A stretch of DNA of 64,000 bases from JAABVD01 sp965204545 (GCA_965204545.1 CBDBFA010000003.1:1550001-1614000); one strand, 5' to 3'; counted from the first letter of the stretch, positions 48,542 to 58,710 are shown. The notes: generated by a model not told the origin, from the letters alone. Numbers and translations are program-made.

Positions 48542-50206
48542 TCAGTCCTCCTTTGTCGCCTCGTCGAGAATATCCCCCAGGGACATGAGGTCTACTCCTT
48601 CCTTAGGCGCGTCGTAAGCAGCCCTTTCCGCATCCAGTTCGGCGGCGCTGTAGCTGGCCGCTTTGATACTCAGGCCAATTTGACGATCATCGTGGTCGAT
48701 TTTGATAACGCGGGCGGATACGGCCTGACCGATCGAGACGACGTCCTTGATGTTTTCCACACGATCTTCGTGTATCTGGCTGATGTGAACCAACCCGTCG
48801 ATACCGTCCCGCAGCTCGACAAATGCTCCATAGGAAGTGATCTTGGTAACCTTGCCCTCGACCACGTCCCCAATTCGGAAAAAGGTTTCGATCTTCTCCC
48901 ACGGATCGATGGCCAGTTGTTTGATTCCGAGGGAGATGCGCTGCTGTTCCGGCGCTACGTCGAGCACGATGGCCTCCAGCTCTTCGCCCTTCCTCAAAAC
49001 TTCATTGGGGTGATTGACCTTGCGGGTCCATGACATGTCGGAAACGTGCACCATTCCATCGATTCCCTCCTCCAGTTCGACGAATGCGCCATAGGTGGTA
49101 ATATTGCGAACCTTTCCGCGAACCCGCGCCCCTACCGGATAGTTGTGCACAACCATATCCCAGGGATTTGCTTCGAGTTGGCGGATACCGAGAGAGATTT
49201 TCTGGTCCTCCTTCTGGATGCCCAGAACAACCGCCCCAATCGTTTCTCCCACGCGGAGCAATTCCCCCGGCCTGGAAATCCGCTTGGTCCATGACAGTTC
49301 GGTGACGTGAACCAGGCCTTCCACCCCTTCTTCCAGTTCGATGAAAGCGCCGTAAGGCACGAGGTTGACCACCCTGCCCTCAACCCTGCCGCCAATCGGA
49401 TAACGCAATTCGATGTCGTCCCACGGATTCGAAGTCAGTTGCTTGAGCCCGAGGGATACGCGTTCCTTTTCCCGGTCCACTTCGATAATCATGATATCCA
49501 TATGCTCACCGATCTTGACCATCTCGCTGGGATGGGAAATCCGACCCCAGCTCATATCGGTTATGTGCAGCAGTCCGTCCAGGCCATCCAGATCGATGAA
49601 AGCACCGTAGTCGGTAATGTTTTTCACCGTCCCGCGGCGGACGTCCCCGGGTTGCACTTCGGCGAGTATTTTCTGACGCTTCACCCGCCTTTGTTCCTCG
49701 ATGAGTTCACGGCGGGAAATAACGATGTTCTTGCGGTCCTGATTGATTTTCAGGACCTTGAAGTCGTAGGTCTGGCCAACGTACTGTTCCAGATTCTTGG
49801 GGGGTTGAATATCGATCTGGGAGGCCGGTAGAAATGCGTCGACCCCGATGCTAACGATCAGTCCTCCCTTGACCTTCGCTTTGACCCGACCCGATACAAC
49901 CGTGCCTTCCTGGTATTTGGAGAGGACTTCTTCCCAGTTTTTCTTTTGTTCCGCCTTGTCGTAGGAAATAACCGGATTGCCCTCCTTGTCTTCGATTTTT
50001 TCGAGGAATACCTCGATCTCCTGACCGATTTCCAAATCTCCCAGATCGACGAATTCGTGACCGGCAATGTTTCCTTCCGATTTTGCTCCTATGTCTACGA
50101 TGACTTCATTCTGGCGGATTTCAATGATGGTTCCCTTGATAATGGAACCCTCTTTCAGATTCTCAAAGTTTTGCTCCTTCAGGAGTTCTTCCATTAAGGT
50201 GCTCAT
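48542..50206 (-). CDS. rpsA: 30S ribosomal protein S1
   Basis: mRNA-binding ribosomal protein that melts and recruits messages at initiation. 554 residues with six S1 OB-fold domains starting near 20 (GSIIKGTIIEIRQNEVIVDIG), 105 (GTVVSGRVKAKVKGGLIVSIG), 188 (GDVRRGTVKNITDYGAFIDL), 273 (GGRVEGRVVNLVPYGAFIEL), 360 (GARVRGKVRNITTYGAFVEL) and 447 (GDVVEGKVTKITSYGAFVEL). The first two diverge, as usual for the ribosome-binding pair. ATG 50206. In a genome where many starts lack a visible Shine-Dalgarno, as here, S1 is expected to matter. The 197-bp gap to hisG shows an AT-rich portion (50245-50275) that probably carries the promoter. Confidence 0.95.
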   Translation of the reverse strand: MSTLMEELLKEQNFENLKEGSIIKGTIIEIRQNEVIVDIGAKSEGNIAGHEFVDLGDLEIGQEIEVFLEKIEDKEGNPVISYDKAEQKKNWEEVLSKYQEGTVVSGRVKAKVKGGLIVSIGVDAFLPASQIDIQPPKNLEQYVGQTYDFKVLKINQDRKNIVISRRELIEEQRRVKRQKILAEVQPGDVRRGTVKNITDYGAFIDLDGLDGLLHITDMSWGRISHPSEMVKIGEHMDIMIIEVDREKERVSLGLKQLTSNPWDDIELRYPIGGRVEGRVVNLVPYGAFIELEEGVEGLVHVTELSWTKRISRPGELLRVGETIGAVVLGIQKEDQKISLGIRQLEANPWDMVVHNYPVGARVRGKVRNITTYGAFVELEEGIDGMVHVSDMSWTRKVNHPNEVLRKGEELEAIVLDVAPEQQRISLGIKQLAIDPWEKIETFFRIGDVVEGKVTKITSYGAFVELRDGIDGLVHISQIHEDRVENIKDVVSIGQAVSARVIKIDHDDRQIGLSIKAASYSAAELDAERAAYDAPKEGVDLMSLGDILDEATKED

Positions 50207-50403
50207 GATAAGCGTTGTTCGATGGCTTGCCCTTTGGGAAAAGGCGTTTATAATTAGTTAATAGTCAATAATTTAAGCCCTGAACTGTCGCCGCTCGATC
50301 GACCGGCAGGGCGGAAAAAGACACTCAGCATGGCAGGCAAAGGGTCAGTTTCAAGTATAATATTGGCCTATGGCCGGACCCAGCCAGCCCTGCCCCTCTC
50401 CCC

Positions 50404-51282
50404 TTAGTACACCACTTTGTTGAGCGGGTATTCGATGATGCCTTCGGCTCCGATGTTTTTGAGAGCCGGGATAATTTCGCGAACCACGGTTTCGTCGATA
50501 ATGGTCTCGACCGCCACCCATTGTTCATCGCCCAGAGGGGAAATGGTGGGGTTGCGCAGAGCGGGCAATTCGGCCAGAAGGCGCTCCAGATTGTCTTTCC
50601 GAATATTCAACTTCAGGCCCACCTTGGAGTTCGCCTCCAGGGCGGCTTGCAAAAGCAGGCTGATCTGCTCGATCTTTCGCCTTTTCTCCGGTTGGGCCCA
50701 ACTGTCCCTGTTGGCGATCAATTTGGTGTTGGTTTCCAGAATCGTATCCACCACCCGCAAATTGTTGGCCCGGAGGGAGCTGCCCGTTTCCGTCAGGTCG
50801 ACGATCGCATCCACCAGGTCGGGCGCCTTCACCTCGGTCGCTCCCCAGGAAAACTCGATATTCGGCTCAATCCCCTTGGCATCGAAATACTCGCGCGTGA
50901 TATTGACCACCTCGGTGGCGACGAATTTCCCATCCAGGTCTTCCGGATTCTTTACGGGAGAGGCCTCGGGAACCGCCAGCACCCACCGCGACTTCCTGCT
51001 CGAGGTCCTGCTGTAGATCAAATCGCATACCTCCACCACATCCGATTGATTTTCCACCACCCAATCCCAACCGGTCAAACCGCAGTCGAAGAAGCCATGC
51101 TCAACGTAGCGGCTTATTTCCTGGGCCCGCACAAACCTTCCGTCCAGTTCCGGGTCATCCAACACGGGACGATAGGATCGCGAGCTTTTTGCAATGCTGA
51201 ATCCAGCCTTGGCAAAAAGCTCGATAGTGGAAACTTCCAGGCTGCCCTTGGGCAGCCCCAGCATGAGCAATGGCGTTTTCAT
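50404..51282 (-). CDS. hisG: ATP phosphoribosyltransferase, long form
   Basis: First step of histidine synthesis: ATP plus PRPP to phosphoribosyl-ATP. 292 residues, the long HisG type with its own C-terminal regulatory domain, so no HisZ is needed. N-terminal LMLGLPKGSLEVSTIELFAKAGF (about 5-27); substrate-binding DCGLTGWDWVVE near 60-71; VDAIVDLTETGSSLRANNLRVVDTI (about 140-164) with the PRPP-loop sequence; C-terminal ferredoxin-like region with VGLKLNIRKDNLERLL and NIGAEGIIEYPLNKVVY. ATG 51282 has GGGGAG nine bases upstream; the longer frame from 51324 lacks support. Confidence 0.95.
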   Translation of the reverse strand: MKTPLLMLGLPKGSLEVSTIELFAKAGFSIAKSSRSYRPVLDDPELDGRFVRAQEISRYVEHGFFDCGLTGWDWVVENQSDVVEVCDLIYSRTSSRKSRWVLAVPEASPVKNPEDLDGKFVATEVVNITREYFDAKGIEPNIEFSWGATEVKAPDLVDAIVDLTETGSSLRANNLRVVDTILETNTKLIANRDSWAQPEKRRKIEQISLLLQAALEANSKVGLKLNIRKDNLERLLAELPALRNPTISPLGDEQWVAVETIIDETVVREIIPALKNIGAEGIIEYPLNKVVY

Positions 51283-51547
51283 GGCAGTAATCTCCCCGAC
51301 ATTGCTATCCGCCACAGGGGTCACAACAAAAAAATCATTTCAATAGAGGACGACTATTCGAGCGCCTGAACGTTTGAAGGGGGACAAGCTGCGGGAGACG
51401 AAGACGAATCATTGAAACCCGTCAGCTAACAACCAGCCTGTAACGATCTTCAGTGGGTTGAGCAGCAATGAGAGGTTAGGGGAAGCCTGACTGATGTAGC
51501 AGAGATTGACATTGACCCGGTGATTCCGGATTCGGTTATATGAGTCC

Positions 51548-54500
51548 GTGCTCTATGACGTGGAAAATGGGCGCTCTACCGAGGGGAATCTGTCCACACC
51601 TTTGGCCCGTGGCATGGCGGTGATTCCGCTGGTCCTGGCGGGCCTGCCGGGTCTCTCGCAACCGGCCGCTTCGGCGGATGATGGTCGGCTCGTCAATCTC
51701 TCGACCCGCGCGCTGGTGGGGACGGGAGACGAGGTCATGCTTGGGGGTTTTATCATCGAAGACGGCCCCCGGCAGGCGCTGATCCAGGCGCTTGGCCCGG
51801 AACTGGCTAATGCCGGCATTTCCAATGCTCTGGCCGATCCTGTCCTCACCGTCATCGACAACGAAACCGGAGAGGACCTGATGTTCAACGACAACTGGGA
51901 GGACAGCCAGAGGCAAATGATAACCGAAGCATGGGGAGGCAATCCGAACCTGACGGCCGGTAGCCTGAGTTCGGCGGTCATCCTCACTCTCGGTCCCGGC
52001 GCCTATACCGCCAAGGTTGAAGGAAAGGACGGCACTACCGGGGTTGCGCTCGTAGAGCTGTATGAAATCGAATCTCCCGGCGTTGGGAGTCCGGACCGCG
52101 AAACGCTCGCGGGGTTTTACAATGCGACAAACGGCGCTGGCTGGACCAGGTCCGACAATTGGGGCACAGCCGCGCCGCTCGATCAATGGCACGGGGTGAC
52201 GGTTGACGGAAATGGCCGCGTGATCGAGTTGAGGCTTCACGGAAACCAACTGAGAGGGCCGATACCGGCCGAGCTGAGTGAACTCCCCCATTTAAAATCC
52301 CTGTATCTCTGGGACAACCAGTTGAGCGGGTCCATACCACCGGAGCTCGGCAACCTCCCAGGTTTGCAAGCCCTGATCCTCTCCGGCAACCAGTTGAGCG
52401 GACCGATACCTGCCGAATTGGGTAACCTGGCCGGCTTGCATACCCTGATACTCGGCACAAACCGGCTGAGCGGTGCGATACCACCGGAACTCGGAAACCT
52501 CCCCGAACTGCGGATTCTGAGTCTGGAGTACAATCAATTCCAGGTCGGCGCTGAGATCCCGCCGCAACTTGGGGGGCTCACCAATCTGGAAGAGCTGCGC
52601 TTGGCCTCTGCCGGGATTTGGGGCCGGGTCCCAGCGGAACTCGCTAATCTAACCGGGCTGCGGGTCCTGGAATTGCACCTGAATAACCTCGAGGGGGAGA
52701 TCCCGCCGTGGATGGGGAATTTGACGGAACTGGAGAGGCTGACGCTCGCTTTCAATAATCTGAAGGGACCGATTCCGCCGGAACTCGGCGCCCTCGCCCA
52801 GTTGGAGGAGTTGTTTCTCCAAGGCAATACATTGAGCGGACCGATTCCGGCGAGCCTGCTTGCCCTGGACCGGCTGCGTGACCTCGAATTTTACTTCAAC
52901 GAGGGACTATGCGCGCCCGGGACTGTCGCCTTCGTGGGATGGTTCGATGGAATCAACCACGACGGACCCTATTGCAACGAGGGGGACATCGCGGCGCTTA
53001 CGTTGCTGCATGGAGCGGCTGGCGGCGAGGATTGGACGAATTCCGATGGCTGGTTGGGCGGTGCGGCGTTGGGTAACTGGCACGGAGTGACGGCGGATTC
53101 CATGGGGCGGGTCCTTGAACTCGACCTCAGCCAGAACGGGCTCACAGGGCGGCTTCCGGCGTCACTCGGCCACCTGGACCGCATGACCTCCCTGCGAATC
53201 GGAGGCAACGCTCTTGCCGGACCCCTTCCAATGGCTCTGGCTCGTCTTCCGCTACGGGAACTGCATTACGCGGACACCGAATTGTGTGCGCCCGCCACGG
53301 CGGAGTTCCGGGCGTGGTTGGGCACAATACCCTCGCACGAAGGGACGGGCGCGGAATGCGATCTCACCGACCGCGAAGTCCTCACAGCCCTCTACGAGGC
53401 CACCGGTGGCCCGAACTGGTTCATCAGCTACAATTGGTTGACCGAGGAGCCGCTCGACGAATGGCACGGGATCGCAACAAACAGTGAGGGGCGGGTCGTG
53501 GGTGTGGACCTGAATTTCAACAACCTCGTGGGGCGCATCCCTCCCGAGGCAGGGTTTCTCGACGAGTTGGGCAGCATGATCCTGAGTTCCAACTCCCTCG
53601 GAGGGGAAATCCCGTCGGAAATCGGCAACCTCGCCAATTTATATTCCCTGTGGCTCGACTACAATCAGTTGGGCGGATCGATGCCGGCAGAGATCGGCCA
53701 ACTCGCCGCCTTGCAATCCCTGGATCTCTCTTACAATAGGTTGAGTGGGTCGATTCCGGCAGAACTGGGCAACCTCGCCAGGTTGAATGATTTGAATCTC
53801 TCCAGCAATCAACTGAGCGGGCCGTTGCCGCCGGAACTTGGATCCTTGGAAGGGTTGACCTTGATGTGGCTGGGAAATAACCGGTTCGATGGCTCTCTGC
53901 CCGATACCCTGTTTTCACTCTCGTCTCTACGTCAACTCGCTTTGTTCGGCAACCAATTGTCCGGGCCCTTGCCCGCTGGCCTCGGACGGCTCTCCGGTCT
54001 GGGCACACTCAATCTGGCGAACAACCTGTTTTCCGGCGAACTGCCGGGAGAACTCGGCGATCTGCCGGAGCTGTACGAGTTGTATTTGAACGGCAATCCC
54101 GAACTATCGGGTCCGCTCCCGCGCAACCTGGCCTCAGGAGGCATAGGCATTCTGCTGGCACATGGGACCCGGCTTTGCGTTCCCGACGAGCCCGTGTTTG
54201 GAAACTGGCTGTCGTCGATGCAGGCGCATCGAATCCGGTCGTGCGCCTGGATGGAGGCTTCAGCCTACCTGACGCAGGCCACCCAATCGCGGGAATATCC
54301 GGTCCCCCTGGTAGCTGGAGAAAGCGCTCTGCTCCGTGTCTTCGTCACCTCCCAACAGGAAACATCCCAGCCGCTTCCACCCGTCCGGGCTACATTTTTC
54401 CTGGATGGGGCTGAGGCCCATGTGGCGGAGATTCCCGCCGGTTCAGCAGCCATACCCACCGAGATGCGGGAGGGTAACCTCGGCCTGTCGGCGAACGTGG

Positions 54501-55759
54501 AGATTCCCGGGTCGGTGATCCGGCCCGGCTTGGAAATGGTGGTGGAGATCGACCCTGGAAGAACGGTAGATCCAGCATTGGGCCTTCCGGGACGCATTCC
54601 CGCAGAGGGCCGGGAGGCAGTGGAGGTGTGGTCCATGCCGACTCTCAACCTTACACTGGTGCCGTTCATTTGGGCGGGAAGCAACAACCGCGCCACAGCC
54701 GACCTCGTTGAAGAACTCCATGCGGACCACGAACTGTTCTGGGAGACGAAACAACTGCTGCCGGTCGCAGCATTGGAGATCACAAAACACGTACCCGTCC
54801 TGGTCGACTCGAACGACCCCTCCGACTTGCTGGACGAAACTTTGAGAATCCGCACGGTGGAGGGAGGAGACGGCCACTGGATGGGGCTCTTGCTGCACGA
54901 CGCAGCATCCGGGTTCGCCATCGCCCTCCAAGGGGGAAAAACGAGTTTTGTCCAGCCGCATGAGGAATCGGGACCCACCATCGCGCACGAGCTGGGACAC
55001 AACTTCAGCTTGGGCCACGCTCCATGTGACGTAGATTTGGGCTTGGACCCCCATTTTCCCGACCCCTTCGGTCGGGTCGGGTCATGGGGATACGATCCAA
55101 GGCACGGCGGGTCGCTTGTGCCGCCGGACTTTCCGGACCTGATGGGCTACTGTGAGCCTCAGTGGATCGGCGATTACAACTACTCCAAGGCGCTACGGTT
55201 TCGCATTGCGGACGAAGGCGCGGTAGTCGTCGATGACCCCGAGGTTTTGGCAGCCGTGAAGTCGTTGCTCGTCTCCGGCCGCGTGGAAGCGGACTCGACG
55301 TTGCATCTCGATCCAGCCTTCATCGTAGAGGCTCCGCCGGTGTTTCCGAACGGCTCGGGCCCTTACGCGTTGGCGGGGAGGCGTGCGGACGGGAGCGAAC
55401 TCTTCTCCATGGCATTCGAAATGACAGAGGTTGCGGACGGAGACGGGCGTTCCTCGTTCCTGTTCGCCCTTCCGGTGCAAGCCGCATGGGAGTCGGAACT
55501 CGCGCGCATCGTGCTATCCGGGCCGGACGGCGCGATCGAAATGCGGGAAGGAAGCGAGCCACCGAAGGCGATCACCCGCGATCCCCGGACCGGCCAAGTG
55601 CGAGCGATCCTGGACAATGTGTCCGCCCTTCCGAGGGAACTCCTTTCGCAGACCGCCGCCCTCGATGCGACGGTCGGAGAGGGTGTGGAAGCGGGCACTC
55701 CAGGGCTTGAGGTGATGGTCAGCAGGGGAATTCCGGACGCCGTAGCGTGGAGGCAGTGA
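51548..55759 (+). CDS. Giant exported LRR protein with C-terminal metzincin-type metalloprotease
   Basis: 1403 residues. A signal peptide is visible as ARGMAVIPLVLAGLPGLSQP then AASA (about 20-43); starts at GTG 51548, TTG 51602 or ATG 51614 are all possible. Residues 50-175 form a beta domain (VNLSTRALVGTGDEVMLGGF, ALGPELANAGISNALADP, LGPGAYTAKVEG) of a kind I recall from verrucomicrobial exported proteins. Then three LRR blocks (about 185-450, 490-580, 620-870), each opened by an NGAGWTRSDNW / WHGV type cap and built of plant-type repeats (L-x-G-x-IP-x-ELGNL). The C-terminal part holds HELGHNFSLGH at 1147-1157 (HExxHxxxxxH zinc site) and a Met-turn-like DLMGYC with Met1199. No PEP-CTERM or membrane anchor is seen. 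Target unknown; adhesion plus proteolysis is a reasonable guess. Confidence 0.85.
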   Translation: MLYDVENGRSTEGNLSTPLARGMAVIPLVLAGLPGLSQPAASADDGRLVNLSTRALVGTGDEVMLGGFIIEDGPRQALIQALGPELANAGISNALADPVLTVIDNETGEDLMFNDNWEDSQRQMITEAWGGNPNLTAGSLSSAVILTLGPGAYTAKVEGKDGTTGVALVELYEIESPGVGSPDRETLAGFYNATNGAGWTRSDNWGTAAPLDQWHGVTVDGNGRVIELRLHGNQLRGPIPAELSELPHLKSLYLWDNQLSGSIPPELGNLPGLQALILSGNQLSGPIPAELGNLAGLHTLILGTNRLSGAIPPELGNLPELRILSLEYNQFQVGAEIPPQLGGLTNLEELRLASAGIWGRVPAELANLTGLRVLELHLNNLEGEIPPWMGNLTELERLTLAFNNLKGPIPPELGALAQLEELFLQGNTLSGPIPASLLALDRLRDLEFYFNEGLCAPGTVAFVGWFDGINHDGPYCNEGDIAALTLLHGAAGGEDWTNSDGWLGGAALGNWHGVTADSMGRVLELDLSQNGLTGRLPASLGHLDRMTSLRIGGNALAGPLPMALARLPLRELHYADTELCAPATAEFRAWLGTIPSHEGTGAECDLTDREVLTALYEATGGPNWFISYNWLTEEPLDEWHGIATNSEGRVVGVDLNFNNLVGRIPPEAGFLDELGSMILSSNSLGGEIPSEIGNLANLYSLWLDYNQLGGSMPAEIGQLAALQSLDLSYNRLSGSIPAELGNLARLNDLNLSSNQLSGPLPPELGSLEGLTLMWLGNNRFDGSLPDTLFSLSSLRQLALFGNQLSGPLPAGLGRLSGLGTLNLANNLFSGELPGELGDLPELYELYLNGNPELSGPLPRNLASGGIGILLAHGTRLCVPDEPVFGNWLSSMQAHRIRSCAWMEASAYLTQATQSREYPVPLVAGESALLRVFVTSQQETSQPLPPVRATFFLDGAEAHVAEIPAGSAAIPTEMREGNLGLSANVEIPGSVIRPGLEMVVEIDPGRTVDPALGLPGRIPAEGREAVEVWSMPTLNLTLVPFIWAGSNNRATADLVEELHADHELFWETKQLLPVAALEITKHVPVLVDSNDPSDLLDETLRIRTVEGGDGHWMGLLLHDAASGFAIALQGGKTSFVQPHEESGPTIAHELGHNFSLGHAPCDVDLGLDPHFPDPFGRVGSWGYDPRHGGSLVPPDFPDLMGYCEPQWIGDYNYSKALRFRIADEGAVVVDDPEVLAAVKSLLVSGRVEADSTLHLDPAFIVEAPPVFPNGSGPYALAGRRADGSELFSMAFEMTEVADGDGRSSFLFALPVQAAWESELARIVLSGPDGAIEMREGSEPPKAITRDPRTGQVRAILDNVSALPRELLSQTAALDATVGEGVEAGTPGLEVMVSRGIPDAVAWRQ

Positions 55760-56114
55760 GCGAAAATGGAAAATGGATCCCGCTTGGCCTGAACCGTGCT
55801 TTGCAACGCTACCATGCTTTGTCTCAAGAGGCTTGGCACGGCACAGGCCCTGTCAAACGGATTGAATTTTCAAGAGAGTTTTAACGGAGTGCGGATCTTC
55901 CTGCCCGGCATATGGAAGGAAATGGCGGACCCGCATCCCGGCATGGCAGGCAGAAATGTCCGGCCTCCTGCTCCTATTCCCAGGTCGGAACATCAAAATT
56001 GGGATTTCCGGGGAAAACTCCTCGTTACGGGGACGTCTCTGCTTAACTCAGAACGGATTCCCGTCTCATGGTGTTACCGTCCATAGTCGATTGCCCATTC
56101 CCAACGAACCAACC
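55760..56114 (+). other. Intergenic region before the pilMN-like gene
   Basis: 355 bp without a convincing gene. A 96-codon frame at 55796-56086 has Cys/Met/Pro-rich, non-family sequence and is probably noise. TTGAATTTTCAAGAGAGTTT near 55862-55881 is AT-richer and may belong to a promoter for the pilus-type cluster. No repeat family is recognised here. Confidence 0.4.
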
Positions 56115-57749
56115 GTGGCCGTAACGGAGCAATGCGTCATGGCTTTGGGAGCGAGCCACGTGTCCGTGGCTCAGTTTTCCGGTAGCCGCAGTAACGGACT
56201 GGTTTTAACCCGTGCCATGCGTCGCTCGGTGGATTCCGATCCCGAAAGAAGGGATGTGTGGTTGTCCGCAGTGAGGGACGAATTGATTGAGATGCGGTCC
56301 CGGCTCCCCCTCAAAGGCATGTGGGGGCTGGTTCTTCCGGAATGGGTTGTGCTGACAAAGCATTTGAGGGTTACCCGCATCGAAGGGGAGGGGCAAAGAG
56401 AAGTGGTTCGTTTCGAAGCGGACCAAGCCTTCCCCAATGGGTTGGATGGGTTTCATTGGGCCTATGGCGTTTTACATGACGACGGGGTGGAACGCGATGT
56501 GCTTGTGCACGTGGTGGAGGGCAATTTTCTCAATAACCTGCTCGAAATGCTCCACTCCTTTGAAATTCAGCCCCGCTTAATCGATGCTTTTGTATCGGCC
56601 CACCTCAATGCTTATGCCTACAACTATGGCGGGGAGACGACACGGACCTTGCTACTCGATATCGGGGCCCGGTCGGTATCGCTTTCCGTGGCAGGAGGTA
56701 AGGAGGCGCCCTTCCTGAGAAGCCTGAGTTTTGGGGGCTGTCAAGTTACCCAGGCCCTCGCGACCGAGCGAGGCCAGAATTTTCGGGAAGCCGAAAAGCT
56801 CAAAATTCAATGGCTGGACAATTCCGCGGAGGACCCGGCCCATCTGGCTCTACTCAACCGGGCCTCGGAAGGCTTCGTAAGGCGCATACTGAATGAGGTC
56901 CAGCGTTCCCTGGCACTTTACCGGCGGCACTATCGGGCGGGAAATCCGGCGAGAGTGCTACTTTCGGGAATGGCCAGCCTCTTGCCGGGACTAACGGATC
57001 ACCTTGAGCGGAAAGCGGGCATTCCCGTGCTCCGCTACGATCCATTCAGGAATCTTGTAACGGGGGACGAGGTTGATCCGGGCAGCGCCGCCAAATGGGC
57101 TCCTTTGTTGCCCGGCCGAGTGGGAGTGGCCGCTCGCCTTGTCGGGGCTTCCCACATCGACATCAATTTGCTGCCGGAGTCCCATTCCTGGCGCTTGGCA
57201 TTTTCCGAGAAAAAGCCGTGGTTGAAAGCGGCCGCAGGACTGTTTCTGGGCGCCGGAGCGCTCATCGGGTTAAAATTCCAGGGCCAAGCTTGGAACCTGC
57301 AGCGGGAGATAGAGCAGGCTAGCCGGCAGGTCGGTTCCATGGAAGCCTCAGCCCGGGATGTCCGGGCTGCCTACGAGAAATTCAATGTCTTGAAGTCTCG
57401 GGATGTCAATCAGGCGGAGCTTCGTTACGAACGCATGTGGTATGTTTTGTTATTGGCGGACCTTCAGGGCCGGCTCAATCAGGTCCGGAACGTATGGCTG
57501 GAATCCTTCAAAACCGTGTCGAACGGCGCAGGGGACCGACAGTTGAGGTTGACGGGCAGTTTGCTGGATCGGGAAAACCCCTTATCCGTGGTCAGTTCGG
57601 ATTCTCGCAGGCAGGTGGAATCCCTTTTGGCCTCCTTCGAGGGCTTGCCCTTCATCGTAGCGGTTGGGGACCGCCGTTTTGATACCTCACGGCCGGGAAT
57701 TCTGAAGTTTGACGTATTGCTGACCCTTGAGCCCGAAAGATCATTTTGA
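56115..57749 (+). CDS. PilM-PilN fusion-like assembly protein (Amuc_1101-like)
   Basis: 544 residues. The N-terminal 340 residues have the actin/FtsA/PilM fold: first strand VMALGASHVSVAQF (about 8-21), TLLLDIGARSVSLSVAGG (about 177-194, the second phosphate loop) and RVLLSGMASLLPGL (about 280-293, adenosine-loop region). It then continues with DINLLPESHSW (about 348-358), the hallmark opening of PilN, a membrane helix (about 369-387), a coiled coil (about 389-425) and a PilN-type periplasmic domain (VRNVWLESFKTVSN, RQLRLTGSLLDRENPL, VESLLASFEGLPFI). This suggests PilM and PilN in one chain. GTG 56115 is chosen because ATG 56139 (GGAG 9 nt upstream) would cut into the first strand; either is possible. 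First of four adjacent genes. Confidence 0.8.
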   Translation: MAVTEQCVMALGASHVSVAQFSGSRSNGLVLTRAMRRSVDSDPERRDVWLSAVRDELIEMRSRLPLKGMWGLVLPEWVVLTKHLRVTRIEGEGQREVVRFEADQAFPNGLDGFHWAYGVLHDDGVERDVLVHVVEGNFLNNLLEMLHSFEIQPRLIDAFVSAHLNAYAYNYGGETTRTLLLDIGARSVSLSVAGGKEAPFLRSLSFGGCQVTQALATERGQNFREAEKLKIQWLDNSAEDPAHLALLNRASEGFVRRILNEVQRSLALYRRHYRAGNPARVLLSGMASLLPGLTDHLERKAGIPVLRYDPFRNLVTGDEVDPGSAAKWAPLLPGRVGVAARLVGASHIDINLLPESHSWRLAFSEKKPWLKAAAGLFLGAGALIGLKFQGQAWNLQREIEQASRQVGSMEASARDVRAAYEKFNVLKSRDVNQAELRYERMWYVLLLADLQGRLNQVRNVWLESFKTVSNGAGDRQLRLTGSLLDRENPLSVVSSDSRRQVESLLASFEGLPFIVAVGDRRFDTSRPGILKFDVLLTLEPERSF

Positions 57750-57755
57750 CCGGTT

Positions 57756-58709
57756 ATGCCCAATTCATCGGAAAATTCCGCCAGGAAGTCTCTACTTCTA
57801 TTCGGCCTGCTCACCCTTCCCGTAGTGGGGTTTGTATTGTGGAGCGGAATGCGACGGAACAAGCAGTTGGCTGAACTGGAGGACATCTATCGGCGCATGG
57901 CATGGGCCCAGTCCGGCCCCATTCCACCGGATGCCTCAACGTTGGCCTCCCTCAATCAATCCATAGCCGTGCTGGAGGAGGGATTGATCCTGGATGAAAG
58001 GGATCTCTTTCGAGGAAGCCTTGGTTCTTTGAGCACCGGAGCATCGGGGAACTCAACTGCGGCTTTTTTCGAACTGGCTGGTTTTATCGAGAGCGCCTAC
58101 ACCAAATTGGAGGCCAACGGCATCGGCTTTGAGCCGGGTGACCGATTCGGGTTTTCTCAGTTCGCCCAGCAGGGTCCGGAGGCAAATATTCTGGATGCCG
58201 TTATGGAACAGAAAATAGTGGCGGCGTACTTGATGGACCAATTGGTCGCGGCCAAGCCGGCCCGGTTGGCGGCAATGAAACGCGAGTGGATTGCCCGGAC
58301 TGATGAACCCCCGCAAACCGCCTTCAGGCAAACAGCGGGAGGCCAAGCCCCACAGCCTCCCCCCTTGGAGGATACAATTGCAGAACGGGAAGACCGCCCC
58401 GGCTACGTGGGCTACGTGTTTGAGGTCGGGTTTGAGGGATATTCGGACGCATTGCGCAACTTTTTGACAAACCTGATGGCTGCTCCCGTTCCCATCCTTG
58501 TCAATGCTCTGAGGGTCGAACCGCTCGATCGTTACGCGGAACCGGATATCCCGGACGCGGAAGCGATTTCCTACAACCCGTTCGAACTCTTGAGCGCAGC
58601 GCAGGATGATCCCGAAGATGAAAAACCCGTGCCCATTATTCAGAGCAACCTCTCCTCCTTTACCGTGACCTTGGAAGCAATTCTTCGAAAGCAGGAACAG
58701 ATTCAATAA
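57756..58709 (+). CDS. PilO-like protein, Amuc_1100 family
   Basis: 317 residues, the same length as I recall for Akkermansia Amuc_1100. One N-terminal helix (about 11-30, LLLFGLLTLPVVGFVLWSG), a coiled-coil region (32-80), and a periplasmic part with two alpha/beta modules: FFELAGFIESAYTKLEANGI ... DAVMEQKIVAAYLMDQLVAAKP and VFEVGFEGYSDALRNFLTNLMAAPVPILVNALRVEPL (about 225-260), then LSSFTVTLEAIL at the end. These repeat the Amuc_1100/PilO layout. A Pro/Gln linker near 190-210 varies. Starts 6 bp after the pilMN-like gene and ends 1 bp before the next. Confidence 0.8.
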   Translation: MPNSSENSARKSLLLFGLLTLPVVGFVLWSGMRRNKQLAELEDIYRRMAWAQSGPIPPDASTLASLNQSIAVLEEGLILDERDLFRGSLGSLSTGASGNSTAAFFELAGFIESAYTKLEANGIGFEPGDRFGFSQFAQQGPEANILDAVMEQKIVAAYLMDQLVAAKPARLAAMKREWIARTDEPPQTAFRQTAGGQAPQPPPLEDTIAEREDRPGYVGYVFEVGFEGYSDALRNFLTNLMAAPVPILVNALRVEPLDRYAEPDIPDAEAISYNPFELLSAAQDDPEDEKPVPIIQSNLSSFTVTLEAILRKQEQIQ

Positions 58710-58710
58710 A

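Noticed and set aside
50355..50365. TATAAT sequence near 50358 on the plus strand as a promoter
   Set aside because: It points to no plus-strand gene; hisG and rpsA are both on the minus strand, and no matching -35 element is seen.
55796..56086. 96-codon plus-strand frame before the pilMN-like gene
   Set aside because: No signal peptide, prepilin motif or family pattern; composition looks random.
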